In this document: positions 14,066 through 22,593 of the stretch, piece by piece
How positions within the stretch are numbered: the first letter of the stretch is position 1
Layout of the letters: each line of letters starts with the position of its first letter
Virus record (IMG/VR): IMGVR_UViG_3300048822_000012
Span: 1-39,910 of that record
DNA: 39,910 bases
Strand: one strand, 5' to 3'
DNA from: a virus
Position numbers and translations under genes: made by a program
The notes under the pieces: generated by a model
Told to the model about the DNA's origin: nothing
The model's database searches: none
The model's input: only the letters and a program-made list of their open reading frames with translations

Positions 14066-14378
14066 GCTGGATAATGGCAAAGTGGACGTGTTGCGCGGTG
14101 CCTACCGCTACTTTCCGAAGGCGTTGGAGGCTGTTGCGGACGTTTCTCAACGAGGGGCGGCAAAATACTCCTGGGATGGCTGGCGTTCTGTGCCGGATGG
14201 CATCAATCGGTATGGTGCTGCTCTTGCTCGGCATCTGGCGTGCCCTACTTATGCTAGAGATACTGGAGTTGGCGGTCTCGGACCGGACGTACTACATGCT
14301 GCACAAGTCGCGTGGAACGCGCTTGCCCGACTGGAACTGATCCTTATTGAACTTGAAGAAGAAAAAGATGACTGCTAG
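13857..14378 (+). CDS. dATP/dGTP diphosphohydrolase-like (MazG-related) protein
   Basis: 173 aa. The region GSKLDNGKVDVLRGAYRYFP KALEAVADVSQRGAAKYSWD GW...GINRYGAALARHL...DV LHAAQVAWNALARLEL follows the phage 'dATP/dGTP diphosphohydrolase N-terminal' (DUF5664) pattern, an all-alpha MazG-like domain that hydrolyses dNTPs. The N-terminal 70 residues are low in complexity. It may tune dNTP pools alongside the DUF4406 protein. An adjacent overlapping ORF (13727) shares its first 200 bases. Confidence 0.65.
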   Translation: MQNESPTRGPSFYLQHALKDSIGGRKPTQLEIPSLDVPSQETIGSGSVPASSDSSETDPRGIPAQAPGSKLDNGKVDVLRGAYRYFPKALEAVADVSQRGAAKYSWDGWRSVPDGINRYGAALARHLACPTYARDTGVGGLGPDVLHAAQVAWNALARLELILIELEEEKDDC

Positions 14379-15144
14379 GATTGGGGTCTTTGATATTGAG
14401 ACCGCGCCATTTCAGGCGTATGTGTGGAGTCTATGGGACCAGAACATATCATTGAATCAGATAGCAAAGGAAACAAATATCCTAAGCTTTGCGTGGAAAT
14501 GGCTGGATTCCCCAAAACTCGTATATATGGATACGTCTGGGAAAGGGGCAAAACGGACAGGGGACGACTCGCGGCTTGTCGCCGCGCTGTGGAAGCTTTT
14601 GGACGAGGCGGATATTGTAGTTGCACAGAATGGTGCAAGCTTCGACGTGAAGCGAGTAAACGCCCGGATGGTTGTGCAGGGTCTGCCGCCCTACTCCCCG
14701 ATCCGAGTGATAGATACGAAGCTGGTAGCCAAGAAACATTTTGCGTTCTCCAGTAACCGGCAGGAGTGGCTTGCACGCTATCTGGCAGACAGTAACAAGT
14801 ACAAGTACGGCAAAATGGAAATGGAGGACTGGATTGGCTGCATGGCGGACAATCCCAAATCATGGGCAAAGATGAAGAAATACAATATAAACGACGTGCT
14901 GGACTGCGAAAAGATATACAAGAAGATGCGTCCGTGGATGGATCAACATCCAAATCTCGGCACATATACCTCAGTACAGGAGCCCGTGTGTCCGAAGTGT
15001 GGCAGCCAGAACCTGGAAGCGCGTGGTACGCGCGCACTACAGCAGGGGTTGTATCAGAGATTCTGGTGCCAGGATTGCCGTGGCTGGTCGCGCGGTAAGA
15101 CGATCCTATTGCCTACCACTAAACGTAAGGCGCTATTAGCATGA
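14368..15144 (+). CDS. DEDD (DnaQ-like) 3'-5' exonuclease with C-terminal zinc ribbon
   Basis: 258 aa from ATG 14368, which follows AGAAGA; an upstream TTG at 14347 is less likely. RIGVFDIETAPF gives the D-x-E of motif I. IVVAQNGASFDVKRVNARM is motif II, and MKKYNINDVLDCEKIYKKM is motif III. The C-terminal 50 residues carry CPKCGSQN...FWCQDCRG, a zinc ribbon. Because the polymerase has its own exonuclease domain, this is an additional nuclease for repair, recombination or host nucleic acid degradation. Confidence 0.8.
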   Translation: MTARIGVFDIETAPFQAYVWSLWDQNISLNQIAKETNILSFAWKWLDSPKLVYMDTSGKGAKRTGDDSRLVAALWKLLDEADIVVAQNGASFDVKRVNARMVVQGLPPYSPIRVIDTKLVAKKHFAFSSNRQEWLARYLADSNKYKYGKMEMEDWIGCMADNPKSWAKMKKYNINDVLDCEKIYKKMRPWMDQHPNLGTYTSVQEPVCPKCGSQNLEARGTRALQQGLYQRFWCQDCRGWSRGKTILLPTTKRKALLA

Positions 15145-15977
15145 GCAAAATGTCCAGTATTGGAGCCCTTGACGATGGCATGGATACATCGGTACAGGGC
15201 ATAGAAATGTCAGATATCAATGATGGGGATATCCTGGCGCGAACGCGGGAGAATGTCAACCCCAATGGTTTGTTCCAATTCGTGTATATACCAGAAGATG
15301 GTAGCGAACAGGTCACAAGCGACTGGGTAGACCAGGAGCACAAGAAGAAGCTGACGCGCGTCTGGGTGGATGGTGTCAAGTCAGCCATTATTGGGCGAGC
15401 CCAGGCGAAGATCATGGCTGCTAAAGAGGCGGCGGAGGAAGCGCGTGCAAAAGCAATCAGAGACGAGCAGTTTGCTGACCCGCCTAGTGATGCAGGAATG
15501 GGTACACAGATTGTTGTGGAAAGCAGAAAACAGCCCGCTGCTGTACCCGGAAAAGTTCAAGTGGGCGGAGCCAGCGATCCGAGTGAATACGTCGAAGACC
15601 AGTTGGAAATCGCGCGTGAGCGCCTGCGTGCCGCAGAACAGGCACAGCAAGATATTACGCGGGAAGTATTAACCGCGCGGAGAGACTATGAGAAGTGGAA
15701 GACTTTGGCTGGTGCTTTGTCTGGTGTTGGCGGGGATAGCGGGGTGTCAGTCGCTCAAGCCGATCAGCCCGGCAGCGTTCGTAGCGATAACCCAATGCAA
15801 CAGATTGCGCGCCACGGTAACGGTGGACAGCAATTACGTAACACACGGGGCCAACATGACGGAGGCGGAAGCAATAGCGTTCCTGGCGGCAAACCCGCAG
15901 ATCAAGTCTGGGGTCGGCGGCAACCAGATAATGGTCACAATACCCTGTGGACCCCCGGAACCGGATACGCACCTTAA
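15141..15977 (+). CDS. Hypothetical protein, 278 aa, helical with low-complexity C terminus
   Basis: It overlaps the exonuclease stop (ATGA). Residues 85-110 (RAQAKIMAAKEAAEEARAKA) and 155-190 (YVEDQLEIARERLRAAEQAQ QDITREVLTARRDYEKW) are helical or coiled coil. From about residue 195 the sequence becomes rich in G, N, Q, S and P; in this part a second frame encodes a lipoprotein (15688). The C-terminal part may therefore be shaped by the overlap. No family recognised. Confidence 0.65.
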   Translation: MSKMSSIGALDDGMDTSVQGIEMSDINDGDILARTRENVNPNGLFQFVYIPEDGSEQVTSDWVDQEHKKKLTRVWVDGVKSAIIGRAQAKIMAAKEAAEEARAKAIRDEQFADPPSDAGMGTQIVVESRKQPAAVPGKVQVGGASDPSEYVEDQLEIARERLRAAEQAQQDITREVLTARRDYEKWKTLAGALSGVGGDSGVSVAQADQPGSVRSDNPMQQIARHGNGGQQLRNTRGQHDGGGSNSVPGGKPADQVWGRRQPDNGHNTLWTPGTGYAP

Positions 15978-16014
15978 CACCGGGACGGCTGACCAGCCGA
16001 CGACGATTCTGTAG
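15688..16014 (+). CDS. Lipoprotein nested in the +1 frame of the preceding gene, 108 aa
   Basis: The N terminus MRSGRLWLVLCLVLAGIAGC is a textbook lipoprotein signal: basic start, hydrophobic core, lipobox IAGC with Cys20. The mature part contains two more cysteines. It lies at the end of the rightward arm just before the terminator and extends 37 bases beyond the overlapped gene. An o-spanin-like role is possible because those are often nested lipoproteins. The overlapped gene, however, has no N-terminal membrane segment, so a classic Rz/Rz1 pair is not shown. Confidence 0.75.
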   Translation: MRSGRLWLVLCLVLAGIAGCQSLKPISPAAFVAITQCNRLRATVTVDSNYVTHGANMTEAEAIAFLAANPQIKSGVGGNQIMVTIPCGPPEPDTHLNTGTADQPTTIL

Positions 16015-16057
16015 ACAACAAAAAGCCCGCGTTAAGCGGGCTAATTTTTATTGTTGT
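16015..16057. terminator. Bidirectional intrinsic terminator between the two arms
   Basis: The stem AGCCCGC/GCGGGCT (16024-16030 with 16036-16042, loop gttaa) is flanked by an A run on the left and AATTTTTATT on the right. The flanks themselves are complementary (ACAACAAAAA with TTTTTATTGTTGT). It can stop transcription from the rightward replication arm and the leftward structural arm, which converge here. Confidence 0.9.
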
Positions 16058-16071
16058 CCCCTGCGTTCTTG

Positions 16072-16365
16072 TTATTTTAGTTCAGGCGGCAGGTGCCTTA
16101 TTGTCCGCGCTATGTTCTGGCTCAACGTCTCCACAAAGGGTTCGTTGCTCGCCAGTTCAGGTGATCCCAATTCACTCAGTGCCGCATGAGTCCATTCATG
16201 CCAGAACGTTGTGAACTGTATATCCGGCGGACTAGTTGAATCGACCTCAATCTTCTTCTTATCAAAATGACAGACGCCCTCCACTCGTTGCTTATCCGCC
16301 ATTACCTTCTTTTTGAAGGTAATCTTATAGTCGGCTAGTCCGATCAACAACTTAAAGGATTTCAT
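16072..16365 (-). CDS. Small zincin-like metallopeptidase
   Basis: 97 aa. WHEWTHAALSELG gives HExxH with a downstream ENEPFVETLS-type glutamate (here NEPFVETLSQNI), the layout of small phage zincins. The N-terminal half is basic and beta-rich (FKLLIGLADYKITFKKKVMA). It overlaps the holin gene by 4 nt and is the last gene of the structural arm, so it may act at lysis or in virion maturation. Substrate unknown. Confidence 0.6.
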   Translation of the reverse strand: MKSFKLLIGLADYKITFKKKVMADKQRVEGVCHFDKKKIEVDSTSPPDIQFTTFWHEWTHAALSELGSPELASNEPFVETLSQNIARTIRHLPPELK

Positions 16366-16769
16366 TTAGATGACAGAGCCTTTGCAATCGCCGGTACAAT
16401 CTTCTCCGCCGAGCGACCTACAGTATACCCTCCAATCCCTACTTGCAACAGCGTCCAAGCTTGCGGAGCTAGTGGGGAATGTAACCATCCAAATGAGTCG
16501 CACACCACCAACGCCAGAAACGTTAGCATCGTTACGGGTCGCCACGAGCTTGCTAACCAGTTCCCTGACGCTGCTTCAGCCGCAATCACCTTCTGCTGAC
16601 CGTCCAGAAGCGCCTGTTCGTAAGTTTGTACAGCCGTCTGGGCGGCCATACCCGCCTGTAGCGTCGCAAGCTGAAGCTGCGCTTTCTGATCTCCAGATAC
16701 GGTAACGTGATCTATCACGTCACTGATGGGCTTTAGAATCCCACCAACAATATCAGATATAAGAGCCAT
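16362..16769 (-). CDS. Holin, three-span (3TM holin family)
   Basis: 135 aa. The segment NWLASSWRPVTMLTFLALVV CDSFGW...AWTLLQVGIGGYTV GRSAEKIV matches the common 3TM holin pattern, with the WRP(V/L)TML signature before the first span. The N-terminal part is amphipathic (DIVGGILKPISDVIDHV). It should form inner-membrane lesions to time lysis. A GAGAGG SD precedes the start. Neighbours are a zincin and, further upstream in the operon, a transglycosylase. Confidence 0.75.
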   Translation of the reverse strand: MALISDIVGGILKPISDVIDHVTVSGDQKAQLQLATLQAGMAAQTAVQTYEQALLDGQQKVIAAEAASGNWLASSWRPVTMLTFLALVVCDSFGWLHSPLAPQAWTLLQVGIGGYTVGRSAEKIVPAIAKALSSK

Positions 16770-16791
16770 GACTTGATCCTCTCCAAGAAAC

Positions 16792-16812
16792 GCCTAGCCG
16801 CATTGACTAGGC
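16792..16812 (-). terminator. Hairpin overlapping a TAG stop (CTAGGC type)
   Basis: GCCTAG (16807-16812 on the minus strand) pairs with CTAGGC (16792-16797), 9-nt loop, followed on the minus strand by GTTTCTT. The TAG stop of the 16807 gene is inside the stem. It could reduce read-through into the holin gene. A similar stop-embedded stem exists at 22594-22619. Confidence 0.4.
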
Positions 16813-17127
16813 TACGATAAAACCCGTGGGCGGATTCGGAACAACGGTATACGTGAATACAACGATGTTACCATCACCGGACGTGCCACTCGCATCCGTT
16901 GCCGTAGCCGTTGCATAATAGGTCGTCCCATTAACAGGGGCGAATCCAATCTGGCTGAACGTTGCCGTTACGACGCCGCCTACCGGCACATCGGTAGCAG
17001 GCACAGGGTAGCCCTTTACCGGGGGGTTGACCGTATCAATCAATGCCGTGTAACTCAGCGCCTCTGTAATGGCGGAGCCGTCTGTGTTCGTAGTCGGCAC
17101 AGTAAACGAAATCTTGCTGTAACTCAT
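16807..17127 (-). CDS. Ig/fibronectin III-like virion protein, 106 aa
   Basis: This is a beta-rich single domain: SYSKISFTVPTTNTDGSAIT ... GVVTATFSQIGF...TTYYATATATDASGTSG ... FTYTVVPNPPTG. The pattern of alternating beta strands with TYYATATATD is that of FN3/Ig-like domains often displayed on phage particles. It overlaps the transglycosylase stop by 4 nt. Confidence 0.6.
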   Translation of the reverse strand: MSYSKISFTVPTTNTDGSAITEALSYTALIDTVNPPVKGYPVPATDVPVGGVVTATFSQIGFAPVNGTTYYATATATDASGTSGDGNIVVFTYTVVPNPPTGFIVA

Positions 17128-17600
17128 GCTGCTATCTCTCCTAAAACGTAGGTTTTGTATTTGAACTTGAAAATGGATTCTACGGCTTGTCCGTCTGGCG
17201 TATTGTAGTATTGCTTGTAGTATCGCCAGATCGCATCGAGATCAGTTGCCGGAGGCAGTACGCCAGGGCAACGCTCGTAGTGAATCCGAGCCATAGCAAT
17301 ACTATAGCGATCATTATTGATAAGATCGTCGCTAGTACCGATTGTATCATAATTTAGACTCTTGACTAGATTTCCGAGCATTACGTGATACGAAAGGTAA
17401 TTGTTCCAGATATCATTAAAGTCGCTCGTTTCAATCTGGAATATCCCCTTGCCAGGGCCACCCTTGGCCTGCACCCTGTACCTGCCAAGATTACTCTCGT
17501 TGGCACAGGTAGCCATAAGCAACTCTTCCGCATCCACACTGTACAGGTTAATCACACCTAGTACATCTTGGATAAGTGATCGCAGTGCAGCCGGTTCCAT
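17124..17600 (-). CDS. Lytic transglycosylase-like (lysozyme fold) protein
   Basis: 158 aa. LLMATCANESNLGRYRVQAK GGPGKGIFQIET is the E-S-x-x-G ... G(I/L)xQ(I/L) signature of SLT/goose-lysozyme-like enzymes, with Glu34 in NESNLG as the likely catalytic acid. It could be the endolysin, or a virion-associated muramidase that opens the wall during DNA entry. Its place next to internal virion genes favours the latter, and proximity to the holin the former. No signal peptide seen. Confidence 0.65.
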   Translation of the reverse strand: MEPAALRSLIQDVLGVINLYSVDAEELLMATCANESNLGRYRVQAKGGPGKGIFQIETSDFNDIWNNYLSYHVMLGNLVKSLNYDTIGTSDDLINNDRYSIAMARIHYERCPGVLPPATDLDAIWRYYKQYYNTPDGQAVESIFKFKYKTYVLGEIAA

Positions 17601-18550
17601 TACGGTATCGGCGTGCTGCGTCTGCCGAGCATCCCATTAACAATCTTGCCGATGGCCGTCCATTTGATAGACTGATTAAGGATGTTAGCGGCTGCCGGAT
17701 GTGCCTCCATGAATTTAAACGTACCGACAGCAGCCGAATACAGCCCAGACGCGGCTGCCCTGCCTGCGGCTACCCCTCCTAGCCCGACTAGGGCAATCTC
17801 CGCATTGGCCTTGTCATTAAGCTGCTTACCCATTGTATACGTAGCCGGAGGGTTATAATTCCCATTACCGTCTATGTATTGACCCTTGTCTATGATCCGC
17901 GCCTGGATGTTGGCATTGAAATACTGATCCGCTTTCTTCTGTTCCGCAAACTGCGGATTAGTGGATGCCAGATAATCATCTACGCTATCCTGCGTACCCC
18001 GCCCCAGACCGCCTGTGCCTGCGTATATGCCGTTCATGAAGTGGCCTATGCCCGATGCCTTGTACCACGCCTGGACCGCTCCTAAGCCCTTAGGATCGGT
18101 TACATCGTCATAGTGCTTGGACATGCCCTCCCAGTAGCTATCTGGCAGCTTGGATACGTCTATTCCGCCAGCAGTAGCCGCCTCTTTAAGCGTCTCCGGG
18201 TCATGATCCGCCAGGAAGAACTCGTGCGGATCTAGGTAGGCTGCGGGCTTCTTGTCCTGGCTATCCTGGGTGGGGGGCGTCTGGGCCGGAGGCGACGAAA
18301 CATTGGAGAAATCCGGCTCGGGCAGTCCCCTGCGACGTCTTGACGCCGCTCCTGGGTCATCCGCCTGGGTGTCCAGCGCTACCGTATCGTAATACTTGCC
18401 GTCTGGCCCCATGCCACCCATCTGTTGCCACAGACGCGCATCCGTAGCGTTTAGCTCCGGTACCTGTTGGATATCTCTAGCGCCCTTCGGAACGCCCGCT
18501 GCGATCATGTCCGGGGTTCGGTTATCCGGTGCGTCGTCATCATTGGCCAT
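17600..18550 (-). CDS. Internal virion / ejection protein (putative), 316 aa
   Basis: The start ATG 18550 (MANDDDAPDNRTPDM) overlaps the upstream stop by 11 nt; a longer frame upstream is a shadow. The N-terminal half is polar and Pro/Asp-rich. The C-terminal third has an Ala/Gly-rich hydrophobic stretch (IALVGLGGVAAGRAAASGLY SAAVG). It lies between a long helical protein and a transglycosylase, the usual neighbourhood of DNA-ejection proteins. No specific family recognised. Confidence 0.5.
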   Translation of the reverse strand: MANDDDAPDNRTPDMIAAGVPKGARDIQQVPELNATDARLWQQMGGMGPDGKYYDTVALDTQADDPGAASRRRRGLPEPDFSNVSSPPAQTPPTQDSQDKKPAAYLDPHEFFLADHDPETLKEAATAGGIDVSKLPDSYWEGMSKHYDDVTDPKGLGAVQAWYKASGIGHFMNGIYAGTGGLGRGTQDSVDDYLASTNPQFAEQKKADQYFNANIQARIIDKGQYIDGNGNYNPPATYTMGKQLNDKANAEIALVGLGGVAAGRAAASGLYSAAVGTFKFMEAHPAAANILNQSIKWTAIGKIVNGMLGRRSTPIP

Positions 18551-20222
18551 ACAGTGCCCGTTGCAGTTTCTGGTGAGCCGCGTCCATATCCGCGTTATAA
18601 TCTGCTGGAGGGGGCGGAGCGCCATAAAGCGCCCGCTGTAGTTTATCGTGCGCTGCGTCCATATCCTGGTTCCACTGCACATTAGGGGTTAAAGTGGACC
18701 CTGGATCAGCGTGCGCTCCGTTGTCTGATAACCGCCTGCCGCCGCCAAACACGGCACGGGCGGGTACGCCGTTCTTGTCCTTGACCAGCGGCGGTGATTG
18801 CAGGTTGCCTAATGCTTGCGCCCGTCCATCACTGCCCGCCGACGCAACATTATATTTCTGGGCGTATTGTTTAAACGTAAGATTAGGATTGCTTTCCGTT
18901 TGGCGCGCAAATGAGATGACGGCCTGCGGAGTCCACGGCACAGCCTCACGCATGGCTTGCAACTTGGCGTTGATAGCCTCTGCCTTGCCTGGGTCAATAG
19001 CCTTGGACTTCAGGTAAACGTCACTGCCCGTCTCAAATATCTGCCGGGCCTCTGCTAGTTTGCTGAGCATGGTCAGATACGTATCAGTCGGCTGCATCGT
19101 CAGCGTATCTTTAAGGTTGCTCATCAACGCGCCGCTTGCCCCTTGCAGTCCTCCGCCCGATTCAATCGTGGCGAGCGTGCGGAACAGCGGCTGCGTCATT
19201 GTCCGGTATAGCTGTACATCCTGGGGCTGTAAACTGTTATACAGTTGCTCTTTGGTCATCTCTGTCAGCGTAGCTGCCGGTTTGGTTGCCATACCGAAAA
19301 AGCCTTTTGAGCTACCCATAGGCAGACTAGCCACATTCGCTAGACTTGTAGAACCAATGTCCGTAGCAGTCAGGATGCGATCAGTAAAGCGATCACCGGC
19401 CACATTACCTCCTTTAGCCGCCGCTTCTGCGGCTGCCTGTTCACGTGCTGCCGCTGCATTCTCTGATGCCTTGATACGCGCATTAGCCTGGGCAATTGCA
19501 GACGCCAGCTTGCTGTTATTAAGCTGATCGGCATTGACCACTTGAAGCTGCTTGCCGTTCTGTGCGCCTTCGGCCATGTCCGCATGTATCTGCGCAGGTG
19601 TACTCGGATCAGTCAGGTCATACGCTTTGACCTGTCGTAGCCCCATAGGAATCTGGTTTTCATCTTTCCCCTGGTCTTCCGCCAGGAAGACTTGCCGTGG
19701 AGTGTTCTGATCCAGGGTATCCTTGAACTGGGATTCTTTAAGGTTCTCGGCCTCCTGCTGCAATCGCTGATTGCCCAGATCCAGTGCCTGTTGCCGGGCA
19801 GCCAACTCTAACGGTTGACTCTGTTGCAGGAATGCCTGCTGCTTCTGCGCTTGGGCTAGCCGTACCGCTTGATCTTGCGCGCGAAGCGCTATCTGCGGGG
19901 CAACCCCAATCATTCCTTGACTAATGGCCTTGGCTGTCCGTAGCTGCTTAGCCAAAGGGTCTTCGTCTGGATCGGCATTATCGTTGACGCTTGACAGGAT
20001 GCTTTGCATCTGTTGTTGCACACGTTTGGCCTGCTGGACTTGTGGTGAGCCGCCAAACAGGTTCTGCGTACTGTACAGGCCAGCCGAGATAACGCGATTA
20101 GTGGCGCTAGGATTCTGCTGCGAGCGGGCGTAAGCCGCCGCTTCCTGCCCTTGCAGGTCACTAGGGTCTTCGATACCGTAGGTATCGTCGCCCTCTAGGT
20201 ACGATTGTGATTGATTAGGCAT
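18540..20222 (-). CDS. Internal virion protein (putative), 560 aa, with C-terminal tandem repeat
   Basis: A long helical, Gln/Ala-rich protein (for example VRLAQAQKQQAFLQQSQPLE LAARQQALDLGNQRLQQEAE). Its central part is coiled-coil-like, and the N-terminal region is disordered. The C terminus carries two copies of a short unit, MDAAHDKLQRALYG and MDAAHQKLQRALYG, separated by a Pro-rich linker. It starts one base from the 778-aa gene. Such proteins in podoviruses form the ejection core. Assignment is from context. Confidence 0.5.
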   Translation of the reverse strand: MPNQSQSYLEGDDTYGIEDPSDLQGQEAAAYARSQQNPSATNRVISAGLYSTQNLFGGSPQVQQAKRVQQQMQSILSSVNDNADPDEDPLAKQLRTAKAISQGMIGVAPQIALRAQDQAVRLAQAQKQQAFLQQSQPLELAARQQALDLGNQRLQQEAENLKESQFKDTLDQNTPRQVFLAEDQGKDENQIPMGLRQVKAYDLTDPSTPAQIHADMAEGAQNGKQLQVVNADQLNNSKLASAIAQANARIKASENAAAAREQAAAEAAAKGGNVAGDRFTDRILTATDIGSTSLANVASLPMGSSKGFFGMATKPAATLTEMTKEQLYNSLQPQDVQLYRTMTQPLFRTLATIESGGGLQGASGALMSNLKDTLTMQPTDTYLTMLSKLAEARQIFETGSDVYLKSKAIDPGKAEAINAKLQAMREAVPWTPQAVISFARQTESNPNLTFKQYAQKYNVASAGSDGRAQALGNLQSPPLVKDKNGVPARAVFGGGRRLSDNGAHADPGSTLTPNVQWNQDMDAAHDKLQRALYGAPPPPADYNADMDAAHQKLQRALYGQ

Positions 20223-22558
20223 TAGCCGAAGAAACTCCCCAGGTCAAGATCGCCTGCATCCCCCGCCCCAAAATCGAGGCCCCCGCCGAAATCCGTTACG
20301 CCTGTGTTGCCTAGACCCATACCAGAATTGCTGATATCAAAGCCGCTCGTATCTATGCCATTACCGTAATTGGATTGGTTAACCGCACCAGACATGTTGG
20401 ATTGCGTTCCCGCATTAAGGCCACCATTCTGCGAATTGTATTGGTTGTAATTGCCGTTGCCTAACGACGTGCCGCTAAACGGATTGGAGTTGGCACCAGC
20501 GCCCAATAGACTGCTTAGGCCCCCATTCCCACTTAGACCGCCGAGCAGACTGGACAAGTATCCAGTTGTCCCGCCGCCATACGTGTTGGCGATAGCGCCT
20601 TGCGTCTTGGCCGCAGCATTCATCTGGTTGCCGATATTGGTCACACCAGTCTGTGCGCCCGCTGCCGTCTGCAACGCCTGCGTATTGATGTTACCCACAC
20701 CAGCAACGGCATTGTTGGCGTTCTGCTGATACGCTCCGGTAAGCGCCGGGCTATACATCCCCAAGTTCATCCCGGCTTGAAAGTTCTGGCCACCCAGATT
20801 GGCATTCTGGCTATTGAAGTTACCAAGCTGGTTAGCGCCCTGCGCATAGGCATTGGTACCGAGACTGCCGAACAAGCTGGTAACGTTGTTACCCTGCCCG
20901 GACTGCTGAGCCCCCAGATTGCTCTGCGTGTTGATAGCGCCGAGTCCCTGGTTATAGGCGGACAACCCCAGGTTGCCGCTCGTGTTCATTGCCGCCAGCC
21001 CCTGCGATACTGCATTCTGCTGTACCTGTAGGTCTGCCGTGTTAAAGCTGTTCTGTAGGGCCTGTGCGTTGAGCGCCCCGCCACTGGTCCCCGCCTGCCC
21101 CCGTTCAAAGTTGCTATTAAGCAAGGCATTGGATTGCTGCTGGATAGCGGGGTTGAGCGCCTTGAGCCCCGCGTTTAAACTGGTATTGTACGCCTGGTTG
21201 TAATTGCTTCCTGCCTGGTTAAATAGTTGCGCCCCGGCAGACATAAGCGGCTGCCCCGCAGCATTGGCTCCCAGTAACGTATTCTGGCCAGCATTGCGAA
21301 GCGTATTGCCTGCTCCCTGCGCCTGTCCAAACAGATTCGCTCCGGCATTCTGCATCCCTAGACCGGCATTGATGCCCTGTGTGGCATTCCCCTGCCCGGC
21401 TTGAAGACTGTTGATGTAATTGTTGTAGCCCGATGATACCTGGCCAGGAACAGCCCCGCCCGCATACATACCGGCTGCATTAAGGCTCTGCCCACCCACT
21501 CCGGCATATTGCCCGGCCATGCCCCCCAGGATACCACCAGACAAGTTAAGCTGGCCGTTATTGAACGTGCCGCCTTGTCCCCCTATCCCCGTAGCGCCCC
21601 ATGTATTCCCTGAGTTTGCGGCATTACCGGCAGTCGTGTATGCATTTTGCTGCATACTGCCAATCTTGCTGCTTGTCATGCCGCCAAGGATAGTAGAGCC
21701 GATACCGGCTCCTGCGCCAAGCAAATTGCCAAGCGTAGTGCCGCTACCGCTGCTGTTTCCAGACCCGAACAGGTTGCCGAGACTTGACGTAAGGCCCTGC
21801 CCGGCATTAGATGTAGTTCCTGCCGGGCTGGCCCCCATGAAGGCTCCAGGGCTGGTCAACCCCATCCCCGTTCCCCCGTTACTATAGCTGTCTACTGGCA
21901 CAGTTCCGCCTTGTGTTGGGGAGCCATTCAAGGCCCCCCCTATTAGATTAGTTCCGATCTTAGATCCGGCATTTGCCACGCCTTGGCTGGCCCCTAGCCC
22001 CTGTGGCCCTAGACCATAGCTTATACCGCCCGCAGCGCCTCCCAGAAGGGCTCCCTCGCCTACCCCCTTGGCTGTGACGTCCCCTTGCAGTGCGCCGCTT
22101 GCAAGCCCTCCTACGGCCCCTGCGCCTGCTCCCTGCGCTACCGCTCCAACCGCGCCCATATCCGCCGCGCTTATCCCTGCATCGGCCAGTGCGCCCCCTG
22201 CTGCACCCCCGAGCGCCCCTACTACCAGTCCCAGGGCTATCTTGTCCCCTAGGTTATTTTGATCTTGTTCGAACTGGTAGCCGTTGTAGGCGGACACAAG
22301 ATTGGTCCCTGCCAAGGCCCCTGCGTTGCCCCCACCTGCCATGGCGGCTAGGTCATTAGCATTGCCCCCAGACTGGGTAAATGCTTGGCTACCATAGAAG
22401 CCGTTTGGTACGTACCAGGGATTAGCTCCATTCTGGTCGTTGACCATGTTCTGGCCAAGCTGCCCACCAACAGATCTCGTATCATCCCCGCCGTCGCGGG
22501 CAAGCTGCTGGTTTATGGCCGCTTGTGTGTCATTCGGATCTTGAACAGTTACAGCCAT
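20222..22558 (-). CDS. Gly/Asn/Ala-rich internal virion protein (putative), 778 aa
   Basis: Residues about 105-210 are a long Gly/Ala-rich hydrophobic tract (ALGLVVGALGGAAGGALADA and following) resembling membrane-active segments of ejection proteins. The rest is a repetitive sequence of N, Q, G and A (NAGAGL, GNNYNQAYNTSLNAGL-like units). It contains one GTTTAAAC (21173-21180). The gene sits before two other putative internal proteins. A role in forming a DNA conduit through the envelope is inferred. Confidence 0.5.
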   Translation of the reverse strand: MAVTVQDPNDTQAAINQQLARDGGDDTRSVGGQLGQNMVNDQNGANPWYVPNGFYGSQAFTQSGGNANDLAAMAGGGNAGALAGTNLVSAYNGYQFEQDQNNLGDKIALGLVVGALGGAAGGALADAGISAADMGAVGAVAQGAGAGAVGGLASGALQGDVTAKGVGEGALLGGAAGGISYGLGPQGLGASQGVANAGSKIGTNLIGGALNGSPTQGGTVPVDSYSNGGTGMGLTSPGAFMGASPAGTTSNAGQGLTSSLGNLFGSGNSSGSGTTLGNLLGAGAGIGSTILGGMTSSKIGSMQQNAYTTAGNAANSGNTWGATGIGGQGGTFNNGQLNLSGGILGGMAGQYAGVGGQSLNAAGMYAGGAVPGQVSSGYNNYINSLQAGQGNATQGINAGLGMQNAGANLFGQAQGAGNTLRNAGQNTLLGANAAGQPLMSAGAQLFNQAGSNYNQAYNTSLNAGLKALNPAIQQQSNALLNSNFERGQAGTSGGALNAQALQNSFNTADLQVQQNAVSQGLAAMNTSGNLGLSAYNQGLGAINTQSNLGAQQSGQGNNVTSLFGSLGTNAYAQGANQLGNFNSQNANLGGQNFQAGMNLGMYSPALTGAYQQNANNAVAGVGNINTQALQTAAGAQTGVTNIGNQMNAAAKTQGAIANTYGGGTTGYLSSLLGGLSGNGGLSSLLGAGANSNPFSGTSLGNGNYNQYNSQNGGLNAGTQSNMSGAVNQSNYGNGIDTSGFDISNSGMGLGNTGVTDFGGGLDFGAGDAGDLDLGSFFG

Positions 22559-22593
22559 AACGATAGGGGGCCTTAGACGGGGGAGAGGGACCG

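Noticed and set aside
14074-14340. 88-aa ORF nested in the dNTP diphosphohydrolase-like gene
   Set aside because: A hydrophobic stretch is present, but there is no good SD, the ends do not match neighbouring genes and it is isolated; composition suggests a shadow.
16370-16705. 111-aa plus-strand ORF opposite the holin
   Set aside because: It is antisense to a clearly recognisable 3TM holin, lies beyond the bidirectional terminator and has no SD; its Ser/Pro/Leu composition is that of a shadow frame.
21519-21887. 122-aa plus-strand Pro-rich ORF
   Set aside because: It is the reverse-complement shadow of the Gly-rich 778-aa virion gene (Gly codons read as Pro).
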